A stretch of DNA of 64,000 nt. Origin: Bryum argenteum. Lineage: Eukaryota; Streptophyta; Bryopsida; Bryales; Bryaceae. The translations under genes were made by a program, and so were the position numbers. Of this stretch, positions 25,225-36,200 are shown piece after piece (position 1 is the stretch's first letter; each line of letters begins with the position of its first letter). Under the pieces are notes generated by a model, which was given only the letters and a program-made list of their open reading frames with translations, searched no databases and was not told the DNA's origin. The stretch lies in NCBI GenBank assembly GCA_037043015.1, contig CM073322.1, positions 2,305,601 to 2,369,600 of the forward strand, in the 5' to 3' direction.

Positions 25225-25432
25225 ACGAAGGCGAAATAGGAAGAAGCTATACTCATGATAGTGTAAATAGAGTACCAACTTTGCACATCGGACCATCCAT
25301 TTTAACATAAACCTTCTAATTTATGTTGAGGATGAACTAATTTCTCACATTCAAAAAATGGGTGGTCCGATGTGCAAAGTTGGTACTCTATTTACACTAT
25401 CACGTAATAGGTTCTTCTTATTTCTTCTCTAT
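25225..25432. repeat. Long foldback (inverted repeat) element
   Basis: Arms at 25257-25303 and 25355-25401 match over about 47 bp with one mismatch (GATAGTGTAAATAGAGTACC onward). A weaker match extends outward to about 25225 and 25432. The loop is about 50 bp. It could be a foldback MITE or a hairpin small-RNA precursor. No clear target duplication was found. Confidence 0.8.
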
Positions 25433-26538
25433 ATTGAGTATGAATAAGTACCTCACATTCAATTTTTTTTTTTTTTTTTTTTTTTTTGAGATTTAAAAAA
25501 ATACTTAAGTGTAGATTACTTCTGGCACACGCTGAGCATAGTCTAATATGTTCCAAAAAATTCTTTCGTAGGTTTTCTACCAAGCTTGATAAAATGAGAC
25601 ACTCTTGGTGAAAATACGAGTGACAAGACACGGCTCCATTAGTGACATCACAAATCCAAATTGTCAAACCCACGCTCTCACCACTAAAAATATAACAAAA
25701 AAAACTCCCTCTCTCTATGGCAATTAACTCTATTTTTCCTGGATCCATTACCAAGGAAATGAAAAAATAAAAACAACAATGTTGGGTTACTTTGCATGTT
25801 TTTTCTAAAAAAAACCCAAAAAAGATTCTGATTCCATTACTCATTGGGAGTTGCAGCAGTGGTGTTGATTCTATTCCCATATGTTTTGAACAATCATATG
25901 GGGGTAAGAGAACCCTAAATCCGGACGTCTCCCCCCCATAATCGGGATTCAACGAAGATTTTCTTGGGATGGAATGAAGATTTTCGTGGATGATATTATG
26001 TTCCTGCGATGTACATGCAGACAATATTAGTCACTTCTGATTTTTTTAGTCAAGTGTTTAAAAATACCACAACTTTGTCTTTTTTTGTTTTCTAATCACA
26101 CATGTCATCACTTCAAGTATGGTGAATGGTTTAAATGTCTGAAAATAGGTGTACTTGCCCTAAGTCATCTTGGAGTGCTCTTGCTAATTTTGGTTATAGA
26201 GCTTTGTGAAACATAATATCATTGAAGGTCCATGGTTTTTAAAACCATTTGGTGGAAAAAAAATGTTTTATGAATAGAGCACAAATTATGGGAAGGGGGT
26301 GATGCCATGATATTGAAAGCCCCAGGTGCTTTATTGAATTAATTTACTGCTTTGATTTAGTACATCCTTATCCACGATCACTTTAATAGTGTGGTAACAC
26401 ATTTAGTGTGTTTAGAGAGACATCCTTTATTCCAACTCACAATATGGTGCTCGTAGGTATGGTCCAACATTTTACGTTTTTTCAAGCATATGTAAGTGAG
26501 GTTATATACCACTCGTGTTATGTCATGTGGGCATATCA
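25433..26538. other. AT-rich intergenic with poly-T tract
   Basis: A T run lies near 25463-25487. A long reverse open frame here has homopolymer-rich, non-protein-like composition and is not called. Confidence 0.5.
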
Positions 26539-26782
26539 TTAACCCCTAGATTTCTTTGTTGCAAAACGGTTTACGTCACGAAATATTACCTTCATTTAGA
26601 TTAAGCTCAAAAAATCTCAATCTAAGCATTATCTAAAAGATTCAACCATAAGATCTCAAAGTTCTTCTCACATACCAAATTTGAACCGTTCATTCTTCCT
26701 CATTTGTGAGATTATAATGGTCAAAGTTGGTTGAGTTTTTCTCCTACGGGAACCCCGGAACCCGTTTCGGGTTAGGAATTAA
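26539..26782. mobile_element. TTAA MITE, family A copy 3 (inverted, right end damaged)
   Basis: It starts TTAACCCCTAGATTTC, which is family A in reverse orientation. The module GTGAGATTATAATGGTCAAA is intact. The far end is shortened (GGGTTAGGAATTAA). Confidence 0.75.
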
Positions 26783-27706
26783 AGACTTTTTATTCATAAC
26801 CAATACTATAAACTCCGACGACGACGTTCGAAATAGGTTTGGAATCTTTCTTCCGACAAATCTCATCCTTTGCGCGGGGGGAATCATTTGTTGCGAATTT
26901 CATCCGGAGGAAAAATAACGAGAAGAAAAAGCAGTTAACTTTGGCGTCTACACTCGGTCATGGTCATGGGGCCATTTTGTATCATTTGAAAGAAACGCAT
27001 AAGATACCATAAAGCCCAATTGAGCATGGTATCTTATGCCAATGTCGATAATATGCCCTCTAGTGGGCCATGAACATAAGAGTACGATCATTCTATCAAT
27101 CACTTTTGATCGTTGAGAATGGACGATTTGTTATGAAATTTGATGCGCAAGTCCATTTCGAAGAACAAGAATTCGATGCTACGCCCCAAAAATCCTCGCA
27201 CATGTGGGTCCGAAAGAATGACTTTAGGATACTGAAGTACTAGAAATCATATTTGTCATCTTGATTGAAGGTATTGACTTCTAATAACTTAGATTGTTTG
27301 GCCTAAACTAATGTTTCTATGGGTTTTGTTGATTCAAGAATATTTGTTTGTCAAATATATAGCTTTTGAATTTGTGAAGGGTTTAACCTATTAGTAGTGG
27401 TAGTAAGAGTTTTAGCAATTAAGACATATATGCTACATTCATTGTTGGCATTCTTGCTACCACTACATGTACCTTGGTACGAAGATAAAAACTAAAATGA
27501 ATGCTAATGCATGTTTTGAGTCGTTGTAGAAAGAGTTTCAAAATTGCCTCTCACTTTGGATGTTTACGGACATAATAGATTATACTAATATTCTTTACAT
27601 CCGTATCTCCTACAAGGAATCCACTCTCTCGTAAGAAATAGTGGCGTCCCCTCCTCTTTTAACATACACACTAGTGCATATGTGGTTTGAGTAGACCTCA
27701 AGTGGC
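26783..27706. other. Intergenic with a perfect small hairpin
   Basis: GCATAAGATACCAT at 26997-27010 is perfectly complementary to ATGGTATCTTATGC at 27026-27039, with a 15-nt loop. Nothing else is recognised. Confidence 0.55.
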
Positions 27707-28047
27707 TTAACCCTTAGACGCCCATGGGATCTGAAATGGGCAGCCCAAAATTGGATCACAACATCTTTTGGACTTGGGTATCATGAATGAACCAATCAAT
27801 GATGAGCTTGCAACCTCCTACAAGGTTATGTACAATCCCTACCTACCTACCACAATCCTTTCAAAGCACAAAATCACTCAAACAAAATTGTGATTTGAAT
27901 TGTAAAATTTCACTTTTTGAATGCATCACAAGAAGGTGATCAGTCTGAAATCAAAATGTAAGAGAAAAGTTGAGTACAGTGAGAGCTAGAGAGCAAATTC
28001 TATTGGAAAAAAAGCCCCCCATGTTTGCTTGGGTGTTTAAGGGTTAA
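27707..28047. mobile_element. TTAA MITE, family E copy 2
   Basis: TTAA flanks both ends. The left end is CCCTTAGACGCCCATG and the right end is TGTTTAAGGG. It is an inverted relative of 18347-18688, and no coding frame is present. Confidence 0.88.
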
Positions 28048-28814
28048 AAGACCCAAGCTCGTTCCCTCTAACCGCACCACATATGTACTAGTGACATATC
28101 GCAACGTGGCCCGCAATGAGCAAATTTACATTCACTTCTCATTGTAAATATATTTTTTCCTCCCTCTTCTCCACTATTGTCGAACCGAAGTAAGAAGGTA
28201 CTACCAAAGAAGAGTGTATACAAAGTACCTTCTACAACGCCGCACTCCTAAATGCAGCTTTCCAACCTAGATTTTCAACCCACATCTTAAGGTAAGTATT
28301 CTACCATAAATTATTTATATTGCAAAAAACCCTACTGGACCAATTCCCTCTATCAACTTTGACTGAGAAGGTTGTTGTTACAAGCAAGTGGACAATATCA
28401 AAACACATTCAACATAAAATTAGAAGAAGAAAATTTATACTCATTTCAAAATTAAGATATTTGCATGCGGCCCTCATCATGATGTAGTGGGACCGTTAAA
28501 AAAAAAGAAGATCAAAGACGAGACGAGACGAGACGCCGGTAGTTTTAGAGGTGATCATCCTTTTGCGTAATGCAATGACATAGTCATTGTATGCATGCTC
28601 TTCTTCTCTTTTGGGGAATCACGTATGCATAGAGCCGCCATGGAGGGCGGGCACCAGCCATGGGAGTACATTAGCACCTACAAAAGGCAAATATTGAATC
28701 GTAGCTTGTAATCACCGCGTCAATTTTTTTATATTCGAATGGAATTTGTGCACGACCTCTGCCCGTGTAGGGGCATGTGATAGGAAGTCCGCGTATGGGA
28801 AGGTTATACCGCAA
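28048..28814. other. Intergenic, no gene recognised
   Basis: A short GACGA repeat lies near 28515-28535. Nothing further can be supported. Confidence 0.45.
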
Positions 28815-29082
28815 TTAACCCCTAACTTTCTTTAAAATCCGAAACGGGTTTTGGAGGTTCCCGCTGGAGAAAAACTCAGCCAACTTTGACCATTATAATC
28901 TCAAGAATGAGGAAGAATGAATGGTTCAAATTTGGTATGTGAAAAGAATGTCAAGTGAACTTTGAGATCTTACGGTTGAATCTTTTCAATAATGCTTAGA
29001 TTGAGATTTTTTGAGCTTAATCTAAAGGAAGGTCAAATAATGTGACTTAAACCATTTTGCAGCAAAGAAATTTAGGTGTTAA
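28815..29082. mobile_element. TTAA MITE, family A copy 4
   Basis: The left end is TTAACCCCTAACTTTC and the right end is TTTAGGTGTTAA. It shares its right TTAA (29079-29082) with the next element. Confidence 0.88.
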
Positions 29083-29350
29083 CCCCTTAAGATCCTTGAT
29101 GCATAATTGCATAAATTGCAGAAAATGACCTTTGTCTACTTGAGGCCAAAAAAAGTTTAGTCTAAGTATCAATCAAAAGATCTAGCTGTAGGATCTTACA
29201 GCTAACTTACCTTTTCACTCGTGTACAAAATTTGAACCGTTGATTCATTTTCATTTGTGAGATTATAGTGGTCAAAGTTGGCTGATTTTTGGGGCTTCTT
29301 GCAGGAGCCCTAAAATGCCATTTTAGGTTTCTTGGATCTTTAGGGGTTAA
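29079..29350. mobile_element. TTAA MITE, family B copy 2, abutting family A copy
   Basis: The left end is TTAACCCCTTAAGATCC and the right end is TTTAGGGGTTAA. It is closely similar to 22072-22329. Sharing one TTAA with its neighbour implies insertion into that neighbour's target duplication, or the converse. Confidence 0.88.
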
Positions 29351-29849
29351 GTTTCATCCCCATCATAGAAGTGTTATTAACCAATCTCTCTTTGTAGACT
29401 TGTTTTGAAAGCACACACCTTGTGCTTCATATTGCGTAATGTTTGTCGCTTCTGGATTTGAATTGGAATCCATCCTAATATCCTAAATTAATTTGTATTC
29501 AAATGGTGATTAATGGAGATACAACCCCTTCAAAAACATGTTTTTTTATATTATATTTTATATTTTATATTTTATTTATATTTATATTTATATTTTTTAA
29601 ACATGAACCTCATTTGATATCCAATACTGAAAACTTTCCAACAGAGAGAGAAACCGATCAGAGAATTTGAGCTTCAATTACACTTGTAAAAGAAATCGCG
29701 GTGAGGAAAGAAATGGGCTTGCATTGGTAAAGCATTTCCATGTTGTAGAAATCCCAAAACAAAAAGATGGTTACACTCAAATGCTTTTCTTTTGTATTCA
29801 ACCCAATATTTATTTTGTTAGACACAACCTTTGAATGTAGTAGTTATGA
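29351..29849. other. AT-rich intergenic with TATTT repeats
   Basis: A simple TATTTATATT tract lies at about 29550-29597. No gene is seen. Confidence 0.5.
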
Positions 29850-30122
29850 CTCTTCAAAATTTTATGACTCTTCGATTGGGTCAAGGTTTTTACCACTTAA
29901 ACTATAATCTATTTGGAACCATCTCAAAAACAAAGATGAAATCTAAGAGCGGATGTTAGAGATATACTTCGGTTTTTACCACACAAACTAAACTTCATTT
30001 TGAACCCAAGCCAAGTGATTTCATCCAAAACAGAGCATGTATGATGAAAGATATGGCTCTTCAAAGTTTCCACGTTTCATCCAAAAATGTCGTTTGTTGA
30101 CATCTTGGGCGTTTAAGGGTTG
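29850..30122. mobile_element. Family D relic (one end only)
   Basis: The end GGGCGTTTAAGGGTTGA is at 30106-30122. The preceding sequence matches the corresponding end of 48822-49803 (CCAAGTGATTTCATCCAAAA). The rest of the element is missing or scrambled. Confidence 0.65.
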
Positions 30123-31255
30123 AATACCGTAAAATGTTAATTCACAAAAACTATTGTTTGGTATGTACTTTGCGCCCGCATCAAAGCAACTTACTTCCCT
30201 TTTACTACTGCCAGTGAAGGTTTCCGATGTGCTCCTACAAGAAATAGTCGTGATGGTAGTTGCAAGGCAAAAGGTTCATGTTCATGTACAAGTTAGGTAC
30301 TAGATCCTACAGTCACATACTTCAAAACTCATCAAAATTCAAAAATCTGCATCTTGCATCAAAAATAGCCAATATCCAAGGATTTTTGGCAATTATTCGC
30401 TCGTCACCTCTAGGGATTGAAATGAATACATGTTATAACCAATATATGTTTTTTGAAATCATGTTCATTTATTATACTGTTAAAATTTGGTATTATTAAG
30501 AATTATTAAGAATTATTAAGTTTCTCAAAATTGATAATAAATACGTAAAGAAATGCTTAACATTTATAAAAGATAGACTAGACTATTTTTCGCTAAAAAT
30601 TTGTGTGTCGGGCAAGGGCAGGGGCCCCACCAAGAAAACAAAATCACGTTGGCAACGTCAGGTGAAGCATGGCAATCATTCGCTTGACTGCCCAAACCCA
30701 AAAATACACGGAACACAAGTAGTACACAATCCAACCGCGGGGGGGACTTGAAAGGGACTTGAAAGGGACTTGAAAGCATGCACCCAAGTCCTTTTTCCAT
30801 GGGAGGGAGACTTGAGAGCAAGCAAGCAAAAGGGGGGCGGTATTACTCTGGCCATCAGAAATGCCACCAACGAACTTGCCTCCAGAGCCTATTTCCCTTG
30901 TACAGTAAATGATCCCCTTTCCAGGGTACCTCCACAGCTCCACATAGCTTAAAAAAGGACTATCAAGTCTAGTTTGTGGGTTTACCTTTTGAATGGAGGC
31001 TGGAAGCGGTTGGGATATTGCAATGGTAGCTACCTAGGTTTGGGTCGCCTCCACACTATTCAAATGCCTCCACACTAAATAGTTAGATACACTAATTCAA
31101 ATAAACATGTTGTAAGTTTTTACTGTTGGTCAATATTTTTTACCCTCTAAGATGGGGATCCTTCCATAGTATTGAAAGCACAAAGTTGAAGAAACCATAT
31201 GATGGAGTTGTTGGTTTCATTGGGAGTTTCAGATATTATCAAGATCGGTGTTGAG
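30123..31255. other. Intergenic, no gene recognised
   Basis: It contains a triple GGGACTTGAAA repeat at about 30740-30775 and a GC-richer patch at 30600-30950. Overlapping frames in three registers suggest no real protein. Confidence 0.45.
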
Positions 31256-32174
31256 TTAACCCCTAAAAATCCAGGGGTTTCCTCGACCTCCAGAACCAAA
31301 AACTGCCATTTTTCACCTTCGTTGGGAAATGGGGAAATGGAGAAACTTTTTTTTCCGGTTTTAGACTTTGAACCGTAAGATCTTGTACCTAACTTGTATA
31401 CAAAGGACTGGTCAAAATTTCAACCGTTGGATGTTTGTCATTTGTGAGATCATAACATTCAAAGTTTGACCAACACTTTTTTTTGCCGCTGCGTGAGAGG
31501 CATTGTCTAAATGGTGCCAAGGGCAACTTGATGATTGTTATTCCAAATATTTTTCCCTCATTTTTTTTCATGTAGGTAATCAAGTTGGGTATGCTCATGC
31601 AAAATTTTAAAGACCAATTCCACTTTTTGACCTTAACGTAAAATATTTTATGAAAGAAGGTCTAAAAACAACCATATAGTAAAACAAGCACCACGTATGA
31701 TATATTTAGTTTGAGAAAAATCTTGACGGTGAGAAGGTGCATTTATGATAATGTGAATTTCGAAAAAAAAAATCTTGGAAAAAATCCAAAATCTCGAATT
31801 TTGGCAATTTTTGAAAGAAAAAATTGTAAAATAACTAGAAATTGTGAAGATTGTTTTTGAAAGTTTTGGAGGCTGCCCTTGTAAAATTGGTAAACTTTTT
31901 GACTTCGGATACTTTGGAATTTGAATAGTAATTTGGTAATGAACATATTTCTAAAAAATAAAAAAATAAAAAAAAATATTTTAAACTGCCCGTTTAGGAC
32001 TTGAAACCTAAAATTTCTAGGTGAAGGTTATAAAATTAAAATTTGACTTTGAAAATTTTACCACATACACATTACTGTATGGGGAGCACCCAAAAATATC
32101 AATTTAAATGCTTAAAATGAGCTGCCCGAAATCTCAGAAAACCGAATCGGTTTTCCTGGATTTTTAGGGGTTAA
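31256..32174. mobile_element. TTAA MITE, family C long form (919 bp)
   Basis: TTAA flanks both ends. Termini are CCCCTAAAAATCC and GGATTTTTAGGGG. The interior has the shared module (GAACCGTAAGATCTTG, CATTTGTGAGATCATAAC) and matches family C over its central part. No transposase frame is seen. Confidence 0.88.
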
Positions 32175-32257
32175 CACGTGCTGCCACTGAAAGAGAATCG
32201 AAGCCTTCTACAACGGGATTGGTAATTGTCTTTGCTTTGACATTGCCTAAGCGAATC

Positions 32258-32515
32258 TATAGTTCACCAAACGGATAGATGGAAACTGCGGTCCCTTTCT
32301 AGGGGCCGACGCGAACAATATCTCTGTTAGTTCACCAAACGGGTTAATAGAATCTCTGGTCCCTCTCTAAGGGGCCGACGCGAGTGAAGTCTCTGTTAGT
32401 TCACCAAACGGATAAATAGAAACTCCGGTCCCCTTTTCAGAGGCCGACGCGAATAAAATCTTTGTTCGTAATGCTAATAATCTGATACCCACCTGACAAA
32501 GGGAAATTGGTCATC
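32258..32515 (-). repeat. Triplicated SINE 3' end
   Basis: Three direct copies of about 69 bp begin AGTTCACCAAACGG (32260, 32329, 32398). Each carries the SINE 3'-end sequence GGGGCCGACGCGA. Only the last continues into the SINE body. Confidence 0.75.
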
Positions 32516-33025
32516 AAACACCAAACACATAACAATCTAAGCACTACGATTTTTGAAACCAAATTTCAATTCTCAACAACAACACTTCAACAAGATCAAA
32601 TTTGACATTTGTTGCAATTTGCCATAGACCATTAAAAGCATCCTTTTCTTTAGATCAAAAATAAATGCCATACCATTTTATTCTTGTTTTCTTGAAACAA
32701 TCAATGCAAGCCATGATTTCTACGATACCGCCTCGAACTTACCCAAGGGGGCTATTAAAGAGGCGGTAAGGTCAAAGGGGGCCGGGACTGGCAGGCAGAA
32801 GACAAAAGGGATCCACCAAGAGCCAACAGAATTTGAACAGCGGTCGCGAACATTCATCTAAAATGGATGAGAATCATCCGTTCGTCCCCATCCGGATGAT
32901 CATGGCGGATCGGAGTTTACGGAAAGGGCCCCAAGACCGGAAGCCAGTCTCGCAGTCCTTTCTCCAACTGCTGCTTCCGTTGCACCCCCGATTGCCATGG
33001 CAAATCACACAGAGCCAAACGTGTT

Positions 33026-33037
33026 CTATTAAAAGGC
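33026..33037 (+). promoter_or_regulatory. Possible TATA element of proton pump 1
   Basis: CTATTAAAAGGC lies about 215 bp upstream of the start codon. A pyrimidine-rich leader (CTCTTCC repeats, 33170-33240) follows. It is a weak TATA match. Confidence 0.3.
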
Positions 33038-33244
33038 AAGACCCCGAGATTATACAAACAAAACACCGACCGAGACAGGAGAGTAGAGAGGATCGGTTCC
33101 AAACCAAAACAAGAAGGAATGCAGCAGCTACTGCAGTGCTTTGCAGAACCCATCGACCAAGCTTAAAGCACGTCTCCCTCTTCCACTCTCTCCGCCAAAC
33201 CCCTCTTCCTCTCGAATGCTCGGATCTCCTCCTCCTCTCTAGCG

Positions 33245-36200
33245 ATGGCGGAGAATCACGACAAGGTGGGGGCCAAGTTACAGGGCCTCGAGGCTCTCAA
33301 CAACGAGACCGTCGACTTGGTGAGCGAGCCTGTGGACATGCAGTACCTTCGATCAGAATGTTGCGATCTTGCATGAATCTAGTTGTTGTTATTATCTACA
33401 TGCAATGAAGTGATCGACGGCGGGCAGGAAACTAGTTTGCGATACTATCTAGCACGGCTTCTGTTGTTGCGATTGTGGACATGCAGTTGAAGTTGGGGCT
33501 CTATTACACGCTCTGTTGTTTTGTTCAAGGCCGGCGCTGGGAATGGAATTTGCGGGAATATGTTTTGTGTTTTGGGAAAGATTCGTTATTGGTTTGGGGA
33601 AGATGGGGTGATCAGAAGCTCGCTTTGTGTATTGAGGAAGATTCCTGATGGTTTCGGTGTTTTCTGTTTTGATGATCAGGAGCACATTCCAGTGGAGGAG
33701 GTCTTTGAGCAACTACGATGCACGAAGGAGGGGTTGTCTGATGAGGAGGCGACGGCGCGGTTGGCCATATTCGGCTACAACAAACTGGAGGAGAAGAATG
33801 TACGTAGCACTCGATCGTTGAGTTTTTTAAGTTTTCGCAAGCATCAGAATTTTGATCGGGTTTGATTCGTTGTTGCAGGAGAGCAAGATTCTCAAGTTCT
33901 TGGGGTTTATGTGGAATCCTCTGTCGTGGGTGATGGAAGCAGCGGCGATAATGGCCATCGCGCTTGCAAACGGAGATGTAAGTAAAAAGTCTCGTTATCG
34001 ATCAGGAGTCGTGATTTTCTATGTAATTGGTGGTGACATCGAATTGCCTGTCTGTGCACAGGGGAAGCCTCCAGATTGGCAAGATTTCATCGGAATCATC
34101 TGTCTGCTGGTGATCAACTCCACCATCAGTTTCATCGAGGAGAACAATGCGGGAAACGCCGCGGCCGCTCTCATGGCGCGCCTGGCTCCCAAAACGAAGG
34201 TGCTGCGTGGTGGTCAGTGGGGAGAGCGTGACGCCATCATCTTGGTGCCTGGCGACATCGTTAGCATCAAGCTCGGTGACATCATCCCCGCTGACGCTCG
34301 TCTTCTTGAAGGAGACCCGTTAAAGATTGACCAGGTAAGCAATTGTCAATGATCGAATCCATGCAAGCTCCACCCCTCGCATCCTCTAATTCCATTGCTC
34401 GTCTGCTTGCTCCAGTCGGCGTTAACTGGAGAGTCACTGCCGGCCACGAAGAAGCCAGGAGACGAAGTTTATTCGGGGTCGACGTGCAAGCAAGGAGAGA
34501 TTGAGGCTGTCGTGATTGCCACCGGAGTGCATACGTTCTTCGGCAAAGCTGCTCACTTGGTGGACTCCACGAACAATGTCGGCCATTTCCAGAAGGTTCG
34601 TGCGTTGCCATCACAGTGATCCTCTCCATTTCCTTTGCCGTAATCGGGAACTTTGGAATTCACGGATGTGTCTTTGGCCAGGTGCTGACGGCGATCGGAA
34701 ACTTCTGTATTGTTTCAATTGCGATTGGAATCATCATCGAGATCATCGTGATGTACCCCATCCAGCACCGCAAGTACCGTGACGGAATCAACAACTTGTT
34801 GGTGTTGCTCATTGGAGGTATCCCCATTGCGATGCCGACAGTGCTGTCAGTCACCATGGCTATCGGCTCGCACAGGCTTTCACAGCAGGGCGCCATCACC
34901 AAGCGTATGACTGCAATTGAGGAGATGGCGGGCATGGACGTGCTCTGCAGTGACAAGACCGGAACACTCACCCTCAACAAGCTCACAATTGACAAGAACT
35001 TGGTGGAGGTAAGAACTCTCTCGCACTTTTCGAACATTTCTGTTTCTTTCGAACGGAGCTGACTCGGAGTTGCGGTGTTGACAGGCGTTCACGAAAGGTG
35101 TGGACAAGGAGATGGTGTGCTTGATGGCGGCACGAGCGTCACGAATGGAGAACCAAGACGCGATCGACGCTGCCATAGTAGGATGCCTGGCTGATCCCAA
35201 AGAAGCGCGCGCGGGTCTTCAAGAGATTCACTTTCTGCCATTCAACCCGGTCGACAAGCGAACGGCGATTACTTATATCGAGAACGACACTGGCAAGTGG
35301 ATTCGCGCCAGCAAGGGAGCGCCTGAGCAGATTCTGCAGCTCGCTCACAACAAGGACGATATCGCCGCAAGGGTGCATTCTATCATCGACAAGTTCGCCG
35401 AACGCGGACTCCGCTCCTTGGCAGTCGCCATGCAGGCAAGTCAATGCCCAACCCCCATCACCAATCTCCACCTCCTCACATTCTTGGGAGCTGATCATAA
35501 GCATGGCTCGTACCCATTTTCCACCTTCTCACTTTCTTGCGAGCCGAACCTAATTCCAAGCATGCTGTCGATTACAGGAAGTTCCTGGGAAGAGCAAAGA
35601 GAGTGAAGGCGGCCCGTGGCAATTCTTGGGGCTGATGCCGCTCTTCGACCCCCCTCGTCACGACAGCGCAGAGACCATTCGCCGCGCGCTCAATTTGGGC
35701 GTCAGCGTGAAGATGATCACTGGTAAGCCTCACATCCTCGATCCGATTCCAACCTCCTCTATTCGAATTTGGCCCCTGCCCGAATGTTCGACTGTTGCTA
35801 ATTCATCGAACATCGGATTGATGGCCAGGTGATCAGCTTGCGATTGGGAAGGAGACTGGTCGTCGTCTCGGCATGGGAACGAACATGTATCCGTCCTCCG
35901 CGCTGTTGGGTGCGCACAGGGACGAAGCAATAGCCGCATTGCCAGTGGACGAGCTCATCGAGAAGGCGGATGGATTCGCAGGGGTGTTCCCAGAGCACAA
36001 GTACGAGATTGTGAGGAGGTTGCAGGACTTGAAGCATATTGTCGGTATGACTGGAGATGGTGTGAACGATGCTCCTGCATTGAAGAAAGCCGATATCGGA
36101 ATCGCTGTTGCCGACGCGACTGACGCCGCGCGTAGCGCATCGGATATTGTGCTTACGGAACCCGGGCTCAGTGTGATCATCAGCGCTGTGCTTACAAGTC

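Noticed and set aside
25392-26024. 210-aa minus-strand frame
   Set aside because: It begins in the foldback, includes a poly-Lys run from a homopolymer, and lacks any protein motif.
32833-33408. 191-aa frame overlapping the start of proton pump 1
   Set aside because: It is in a different register, spans the leader and first exon, and the pump frame explains the exon.
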